This document shows positions 58,743 to 64,000 of a stretch of DNA of 64,000 nt, in pieces (the first letter of the stretch is position 1; every line of letters starts with the position of its first letter). Under the pieces are notes generated by a model that did no database searches, had not been told where the DNA came from, and saw nothing but the letters and a program-made list of their open reading frames with translations. The position numbers and the translations under genes are program-made. This DNA is from Herbiconiux ginsengi (GTDB lineage Bacteria; Actinomycetota; Actinomycetes; Actinomycetales; Microbacteriaceae), in NCBI RefSeq assembly GCF_900107435.1, contig NZ_FNPZ01000007.1, positions 1 through 64,000 of the forward strand, given 5' to 3'.

Positions 58743-60432
58743 TGCCCACGTAGAGCAGGCGCCGTTCCTCGTCGATGCCGTCGAATCCGGTGGCGTAGCT
58801 GATCGGCACGAGCCCTTCGGCGACGCCGACGATGAACACCGCCGGCCATTCCAGGCCCTTCGCCGAATGCAAGGTGGCGAGCGTGACCGCACGCACGGTC
58901 GGTTCGTGCTGAGACGACTGGCGCTCCATCAGCTCGTCGGTGAACTGCCGGAACGTGGTGCCCGGCGGCATCCCCTCGGCCAACCCCATCAGTGCGTTCA
59001 GGGCTTCCCAACGGTCGCGCACGGCGCCGACGCCTTCTGGCGGGTCCTGCGACCAGCCGCGAGAGCGGAGCACGTCACTCACCGATTTGAACAGGGGCTC
59101 GTGGGAGATCGAGACCGAGGCGGCGCGGAGCTCCATCACCGCGCGCTTCACGTCGGGCTGGTCGAAGAAGCGGGTGGCACCGCGCAGCTGGTAGCTGACG
59201 CCGGCCGCGGTGAGCGCCTGCTCGAGCACGGCCGACTGCGCGTTCACACGGTAGAGCAGGGCGATGTCGTGCGGCTCGGTTCCCGAAGCGATCAGCTCGG
59301 CGATGGCGGCGGCGACGCCCTCGGCCTCGGCGACGTCGTCGCGGTAGGCGGTGACCCGGGGCTCCGGTGCGGGAGCGGGAAGTGCCGCGGCCGGAGCAGT
59401 GGGTGCGCCGGGAGCGGCATCCGGACCGCCGACCTCCTCGTCGGCCACCCCGACGGCGGGTGCCCCGCCCGTCGACGAGGCGGAGTTCGCCGCGTGCAGG
59501 GTCAGGGCTCCGGGGCGGCCACGCATCAGACGGTTCGCGAGCGCGATGATCGGCGGCGTCGAACGGTAGTTCTGCTCGAGCGTCACCACGGTCGCGTTCT
59601 CGTGATGACGTTCGAAGTCGAGCAGGTATTCGGCGCTCGCGCCCGCGAAGGAATAGATGGTCTGACTCGCGTCGCCGACCACGCAGAGGTCGCGACGGTC
59701 GCCCAGCCACTGCTGGAGGAGGTGATGTTGCAGCGGAGAGACGTCCTGATATTCGTCGACCACGAAGAACCGGTACTGCTCGCGCACCTGGATGGCCACG
59801 GAGGGTTCGAGTTCGATCATGCCCGCCGTCACGAGCAAGACGTCTTCGAAGTCGAGCTGGCGGCGCTCGTCTTTCAACTGCTCGTAGCGCTCGTGCAGTG
59901 CCACCATCTGCTCGACCGAGACGTTCGTGGGCATCGTGCGCACGGTGCGGGCCTTCAGCTCGTATTCGTCGAGGCCGAGGTTCGCGACCTTGCGCCACTC
60001 GATCTCCGCGGCGACGTCACGCAGGGTCGCGGTGTCGACACGCAGACGGAGCAGCTCGGCCGCGTGGGCGATCGCCTTCGCCTTGTTGTCGATGATCTTC
60101 GGCGCCTCGCCGCCGATCACCTGGGGCCAGAAGTAGTTCAGTTGCGCGAGCGCGGCGGAGTGGAACGTGCGAGCGGCGACTCCGCCGGCGCCGAGCGGGC
60201 GCAGCCGGGTGCGCAGTTCGGCGGCGGCGCGGGCGGTGAAGGTGAGCGCCATCACCCGGTTCGGCGAGTAGACCCCGGTCGCGACGCCGTAGGCGATCCG
60301 GTGCGTGATGGCCCGGGTCTTGCCGGTGCCCGCGCCGGCCAGGATGCAGACCGGCCCGAGCAACGACCGGGCCGCGACGCGCTGCTGGGGGTCGAGAGCG
60401 TCCAGCAGGTCGTCGGCAGAGGATTCGGTCAC
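58621..60432 (-). CDS. UvrD/PcrA-type ATP-dependent DNA helicase (UvrD2-like)
   Basis: A 603-residue superfamily 1A helicase. Motif I AGAGTGKTRAIT (about 32), motif Ia TFTARAA, motif II DEYQDVSPLQHHLL, motif III GDASQTIYSFAGA, motif IV QNYRST, motif V TLHSAKGLEW and motif VI YVGITRARR are all intact. It lacks the tetracysteine and HRDC C-terminal part of mycobacterial UvrD2, ending soon after motif VI. GTG at 60432 overlaps the TGA of the NudC gene (GTGA). It unwinds DNA in repair or replication. The opposite-strand gene overlaps its 3' end. Confidence 0.93.
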   Translation of the reverse strand: MTESSADDLLDALDPQQRVAARSLLGPVCILAGAGTGKTRAITHRIAYGVATGVYSPNRVMALTFTARAAAELRTRLRPLGAGGVAARTFHSAALAQLNYFWPQVIGGEAPKIIDNKAKAIAHAAELLRLRVDTATLRDVAAEIEWRKVANLGLDEYELKARTVRTMPTNVSVEQMVALHERYEQLKDERRQLDFEDVLLVTAGMIELEPSVAIQVREQYRFFVVDEYQDVSPLQHHLLQQWLGDRRDLCVVGDASQTIYSFAGASAEYLLDFERHHENATVVTLEQNYRSTPPIIALANRLMRGRPGALTLHAANSASSTGGAPAVGVADEEVGGPDAAPGAPTAPAAALPAPAPEPRVTAYRDDVAEAEGVAAAIAELIASGTEPHDIALLYRVNAQSAVLEQALTAAGVSYQLRGATRFFDQPDVKRAVMELRAASVSISHEPLFKSVSDVLRSRGWSQDPPEGVGAVRDRWEALNALMGLAEGMPPGTTFRQFTDELMERQSSQHEPTVRAVTLATLHSAKGLEWPAVFIVGVAEGLVPISYATGFDGIDEERRLLYVGITRARRLLSLSWAAAGSRRSGDRRPSRFLEESGIRSSDAV

Positions 60433-61451
60433 TGCTTCTCGGGCTCCGGGAGGGGTCCGCCGTACCACCGCTCGATGATCGCCCGCGCGATGGACGCGGC
60501 GCCCGGGAGCAGCACGTCGCTCGCCGGATCGGCCAGCTGCTCGCGCGTGAACCAGCGCAGATCGAGAATCTCGTCGCCGTCGGGGCGGAGCGCCGCCGGG
60601 TGCTCTTCGGACACCCGCGCCATGAAGCCGACCATGAGTGAGGCGGGGAAGGGCCAGGGCTGCGATCCCACGTATTCGGGGTCGTCGATGATCACACCGG
60701 ATTCCTCCGCGATCTCCCGGATCGCGGCCGCCTCGAGCGACTCCCCCGGCTCCACGAAGCCGGCCAGCAGGGAGTACCGGTTGTTCTCCCAGAGTGCGTT
60801 GGAGCCGAGCAGGATGCGGTCGTCGTGATCGACGATTCCCACGATCACCGCCGGATCGGTGCGCGGGAAGAGTTCGATGTCCTCCCGCGGACAGCGCCGC
60901 ACCCAGCCGCCGCTCTCCACCACCGTCGCCTCGCCGCAGCGAGGACAGTGGGTGTGGGTGGTGTGCCAGTTGACCATGGCGAGGGCTTCGGTGAAGATGC
61001 CGGCACCCACGTCGTCGAGATCGGCGGCCACCATGCGCAGGTTCAGCCAGCTCGAGCCGGGCGTCTCGAGGGCACTGGCACCCGCATCCGTCACCGAGAT
61101 CGCGAACACGGGCGCGCCGGCCGGGAGGTCGTCGGAGTCGTCGAGCCCGAAGCCGAGATAGAGCCGAACCCCTCCCGATGCGAGATGCCGCACGACGGAG
61201 TCGGGCAGGTCGGCGGGCGATCGGAGGTCGAGCCGCGGATGCACGGCGACGGTCGGCTTCGGCCCGAAGCCGTCGTAGTCGGCCGGATTCGCACCCGCGA
61301 TGGCGAGCGCCTGACCGCGGTGCAACACGAGCACGCGCGCTTCCGGACCGTGCCAGCGTTCGTCGAGCAGTGCGGCGTTCGCGCGCGAGACGTGATCGCG
61401 ATCGATCCGGTGGCGGGAGAGCGGCAGCAGGGACTGGAAAGCGCGTGACAT
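60429..61451 (-). CDS. nudC: NAD(+) diphosphatase NudC
   Basis: A 340-residue Nudix hydrolase that splits NAD(H) and can remove NAD caps from RNA. The Nudix box is GFVEPGESLEAAAIREIAEESG (key residues G, E, RE, EE), followed by the family-specific SQPWPFPASLM, which fixes the NudC type. The zinc ribbon reads CPRC at the first pair but only one clear Cys (RRC) at the second. ATG at 61451 gives normal length. It overlaps the helicase gene. The divergent phosphotransferase gene is 61 bases away. Confidence 0.93.
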   Translation of the reverse strand: MSRAFQSLLPLSRHRIDRDHVSRANAALLDERWHGPEARVLVLHRGQALAIAGANPADYDGFGPKPTVAVHPRLDLRSPADLPDSVVRHLASGGVRLYLGFGLDDSDDLPAGAPVFAISVTDAGASALETPGSSWLNLRMVAADLDDVGAGIFTEALAMVNWHTTHTHCPRCGEATVVESGGWVRRCPREDIELFPRTDPAVIVGIVDHDDRILLGSNALWENNRYSLLAGFVEPGESLEAAAIREIAEESGVIIDDPEYVGSQPWPFPASLMVGFMARVSEEHPAALRPDGDEILDLRWFTREQLADPASDVLLPGAASIARAIIERWYGGPLPEPEKQ

Positions 61452-61499
61452 GGTTGACCAATCGTGCGTGGCGAAAGCCGTGACCGGCGGGAGCCGCCC

Positions 61500-61505
61500 T
61501 ACCCT
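61500..61505 (+). promoter_or_regulatory. TACCCT -10 box candidate
   Basis: TACCCT ends seven bases before the ATG of the phosphotransferase gene, in the short divergent region with the NudC gene. A GAGAG also present could be a ribosome binding site. Confidence 0.35.
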
Positions 61506-61512
61506 AGAGAGC

Positions 61513-62556
61513 ATGGCGAGATCCCACCTCACTCTAGCCGCGCTCGCGACCTCTGCCGTCGCGGGGGCGGACATCGTCGCGACCCGCGCGCTCTCGAGCG
61601 CGACCCACGGCCGATTCGATTCGGCGGTCGTCACGCTGCGGTCGGGTGAGGAGTACATCGTGCGGGTCCCGGTGAATTCCGACGCCGAATCGGAGCAGTC
61701 GCGCGACCTCGTCGCCCTCAACGCGCTGACTCCGGGCGTGCGCTCCCGGCTGCCGTTCCACATCCCCGCCTACGTCGGCCAGGCGCCGATCGCCGAGACC
61801 CGTGCGGTGGTCTACGACTACATCCAGGGCTCCCCGGCCTCGCTCCACGACATCGGCGGTGAGCACAGCGCCTCCGATTCGATCGGCCGCGCCATCGCCG
61901 CCGTGCACTCCCTGCCGACCTCGGTGGTCTCGGATGCGGGGCTCACCACGAACACACCCGCCCAGATCGCCGCCACCTCGCGCAAGCTGGCCGACCGCGC
62001 GGCCGCGTCGGGCAAGGTGCCGAAGGAGCTGCTCACCCGGTGGTCGCTGGCGCTGGAAGACAGTGCGCTCTGGCAGTTCCAGCCCACCGTGGTCAACGGC
62101 GCACTCGCGCCCGAGTCGTTCCTGCTGGCCGACGACCAGGTCACCGGCATCATCGGCTGGCAGAACCTGCGCGTCGGCGATCCGGCTCTCGACCTGTTCT
62201 GGCTCAACTCGGCCTCGAGCGCCGAGAGCGCCGATCGCGTCTACAGCGCCTACGAGAACGCCGTGTCGAAGCCGGCCGACCGGCAGCTCCGCAAGCGCGC
62301 GCGGCTCTATGCCGAGCTCGAGATCGCCCGCTGGTTGCTGCACGGAGTCGACAGCCGCGATGCGTCGATCGTCGCCGACGCCGAGTCGATGCTCGGCAGT
62401 CTCAGCTCCACGGTGCAGAGTGACCTGCTCAACCCGCTCTCGACCGACACAGGCCAGATCATGGCCGTCGAAGACGTCGAGGCGATGCTCGATCGCACAC
62501 CCCTGCCGGGGCGGTCTTCGACCACCGAACACGCGAATCGCATCGCCGAAGACTAG
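61513..62556 (+). CDS. APH/choline kinase-like phosphotransferase
   Basis: A 347-residue kinase-fold protein of the aminoglycoside/macrolide phosphotransferase type. It shows a TLRSGEEYIVRVPV strand in the place of the ATP Lys (VRV), YDYIQGSP hinge, and a catalytic loop where the usual HGD-x2-x-N is replaced by NGALAPESFLL, and IIGWQNLRVGDPALDLFWL as the DFG-like metal motif with Trp-Gln in place of the Asp. The two catalytic acids are therefore missing or altered, and it may be a pseudokinase. Function unknown. It stands between the NudC and AdnB-like genes. Confidence 0.78.
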   Translation: MARSHLTLAALATSAVAGADIVATRALSSATHGRFDSAVVTLRSGEEYIVRVPVNSDAESEQSRDLVALNALTPGVRSRLPFHIPAYVGQAPIAETRAVVYDYIQGSPASLHDIGGEHSASDSIGRAIAAVHSLPTSVVSDAGLTTNTPAQIAATSRKLADRAAASGKVPKELLTRWSLALEDSALWQFQPTVVNGALAPESFLLADDQVTGIIGWQNLRVGDPALDLFWLNSASSAESADRVYSAYENAVSKPADRQLRKRARLYAELEIARWLLHGVDSRDASIVADAESMLGSLSSTVQSDLLNPLSTDTGQIMAVEDVEAMLDRTPLPGRSSTTEHANRIAED

Positions 62557-62577
62557 CGGTGCGGCGCGCCCTCCCCG

Positions 62578-64000
62578 CTAGAGCAGGGAGTCGCGGATGA
62601 GGGCCACGAGTTCTGCCTCGCTGAACAACCGCTCGGGGCGCACCACCTCGTCGTCGGCCACGAAGTAGAACGCCGCGTCGACCCGCTCGACGTCGATGCC
62701 CTTCCACCGCGCGTAGGCCAGACGGTAGAGCGCGAGCTGCAGCTGCTTCAGCTCGAGGTCGGCTTCGTCGGCCGGTGCCTTGCCGGTCTTCCAGTCGACC
62801 ACCTGGAACGAATCGCCCTCGGCGAAGATGGCGTCGATCTTGCACACCACCACGCGATCGGCGAGCACGAGATGGATCTCCACCTCGACCTCGACCGGCT
62901 GCCGGTCGGCGAATTCGGATGCCTCGAACGTCGCCACCAGCTCCGCGAAACGCCGTTCATCGGCCTGCTCGGGCAACTCGGACGGCTCAGGCGACCCGGC
63001 CGCAGCTTCGCCCGACCCGCCACCGGATTCCACCGCGAACCCGTCGTCGGCCGCATCCGACTCGTCGTCGAAGAGGTCGAGGTTCTCCCCGGACACGAGC
63101 GCGAGATCGATCAGCGAATTGCCGCCCTGCTGCCGGAACCGTTCCTCCACCCAGCTGTGGAACCGCGTGCCGAGCCGCGTGGCCCGGAACGGTCGCTCCG
63201 GCATCGGGCGTTGCAGTGCACGCACCACGGCCTGGGGGTCGGAGACGTAGTCCTTGAAACGGGAGGCCGGGATGCGCACCGGCACGTCGAGCATCCGTTC
63301 GCCGCGCAAAGCGGCCCGCTCGGCGAGCAACAGCTCGATGTCGTGGTCGTAGGGCGTCGACGCCCCCGGGTCGGCTGCCAGAACGGCGGAGGCCGCCGCC
63401 GCCACCCGCGGCCGCCGGGCTCCGAGCGGATCGCGCGGCCACGCCGCCCAGCTCTCCGACTCGGCCAGCGGATTCTCGTCGTGCACCGTGGCTTCCGGAA
63501 GCGCACCCGACGCCACCAGTCCGATCTCGTCGAGCTCGCGGAGGTACTGGCCGGGCCCGCGCAGCTTCTTGACCCCCGTCGTCCAGAACGAGCCCGACAG
63601 CAGAAGATCGGAACGGGCTCGGGTGACCGCGACGTAGATCAGCCGGCGCTGCTCGGCGGCGTAGTGATCGGCATTCGCCGCCTTGAAACACTCCAAGGCC
63701 GGCTTGAACTCGTTCTGGCCCTGGAGACCGCGCCAGGCGAGCGCCGGAAGCTCGGCCGAGTCGCCCCGGAAGTCGAACGGCAGCTCGCCGAACCCCAGCC
63801 AGCCGAGGTTCGACATCGGAGCGCCCGGAAGCTCGCTCTCGACCATCCGCGGGATGGCCACCACATCCCACTCCAGGCCCTTCGACCCGTGGATGGTGAG
63901 GATCTGCACCGTGCCCGGCTCCGGTTCTTCGGTTCGCGGCTCGAGCCGGTCGCGCTTCTCCGCCTCTTCGAGCCACGCCAGGAACTCGCCGAGCCCGGCC
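62578..64000 (-). CDS. UvrD-like helicase-nuclease, AdnB-like, 5' part outside the window
   Basis: The C-terminal 473 or so codons of a large helicase-nuclease; the frame is open to the window edge. First visible is the helicase motif V region (LTIHGSKGLEWD), then motif VI (YVAVTRARSD), then a RecB/AddB-type nuclease domain: RFHSWVEERF (His), CKIDAIF (Asp) and VVDWKTGK (Lys), ending in LVALIRDSLL. The order beside NudC and the UvrD-like helicase matches AdnB of mycobacteria, which with AdnA processes DNA double-strand ends. Name by synteny and domain set. Confidence 0.85.
   Translation of the reverse strand, partial: AGLGEFLAWLEEAEKRDRLEPRTEEPEPGTVQILTIHGSKGLEWDVVAIPRMVESELPGAPMSNLGWLGFGELPFDFRGDSAELPALAWRGLQGQNEFKPALECFKAANADHYAAEQRRLIYVAVTRARSDLLLSGSFWTTGVKKLRGPGQYLRELDEIGLVASGALPEATVHDENPLAESESWAAWPRDPLGARRPRVAAAASAVLAADPGASTPYDHDIELLLAERAALRGERMLDVPVRIPASRFKDYVSDPQAVVRALQRPMPERPFRATRLGTRFHSWVEERFRQQGGNSLIDLALVSGENLDLFDDESDAADDGFAVESGGGSGEAAAGSPEPSELPEQADERRFAELVATFEASEFADRQPVEVEVEIHLVLADRVVVCKIDAIFAEGDSFQVVDWKTGKAPADEADLELKQLQLALYRLAYARWKGIDVERVDAAFYFVADDEVVRPERLFSEAELVALIRDSLL

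Overview
The window is GC-rich, densely packed DNA from an actinomycete, most likely of the family Microbacteriaceae. This is inferred from several features: a DUF222/HNH endonuclease, a SufS-SufU pair, LAATG (class E) sortase substrates, TAGnnT-type -10 boxes with leaderless starts, and a right-hand block (UPF0182, PDZ/Lon-like protease, zincin_2, cyclodehydratase-like protein, UvrD-like helicase, NudC, AdnB-like helicase-nuclease) whose order recalls the mycobacterial Rv3193c-Rv3202c region. No plasmid, phage or integrase genes were found.

Layout. 0-3.5 kb: end of an HNH endonuclease gene, an acetolactate decarboxylase/MOSC pair, an EcsC-like protein and a small sortase substrate. 3.5-7.7 kb: a minus-strand surface glycopolymer cluster (two GT2 glycosyltransferases, a CDP-alcohol phosphotransferase and a TagF-like polyol-phosphate transferase). 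7.8-11 kb: an HtrA-type membrane protease and a PLP aminotransferase. 11-17.6 kb: nitrilase and zinc alcohol dehydrogenase genes downstream of a tightly coupled adenylating enzyme/SDR/ketosynthase III/P450 operon that looks like a small lipid or specialised-metabolite pathway. 17.7-29.7 kb: a GAP-family membrane protein, a secreted beta-amylase, an M28 peptidase, a GH18-like lipoprotein, an EamA exporter, a GH63-type glucosidase, SufU/SufS and a hypothetical gene.

29.7-42 kb is one catabolic locus. A minus-strand operon (two metallo-beta-lactamase-fold hydrolases, SDR, two hydroxyisobutyrate-dehydrogenase-type enzymes, cupin, carboxymuconolactone decarboxylase), a GntR regulator and a tandem CMD protein diverge from a sugar-type ABC importer with two paralogous binding proteins and a further SDR. 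GTC-N-(T/G)AC sites in the divergent promoter and next to the GntR gene suggest that this regulator controls the locus. The substrate is unknown.

42-45.3 kb holds an SDR/TetR divergent pair, Dps, an XRE regulator and a hypothetical gene. 45.3-50 kb is bounded by two identical initiator tRNA-Met genes and contains an encapsulin with its DyP peroxidase cargo, a bicupin oxalate decarboxylase, a HicA-like small protein and gene remnants. 50-51.8 kb is a hipBA module with two matching operators. 51.8-64 kb is the conserved actinobacterial core block, ending inside the AdnB-like gene.

The parts most worth following up are the encapsulin/DyP/oxalate decarboxylase segment, the ketosynthase/ligase/SDR/P450 operon, the GntR-controlled catabolic locus, and two long perfect intergenic inverted repeats with the same architecture but different sequence.
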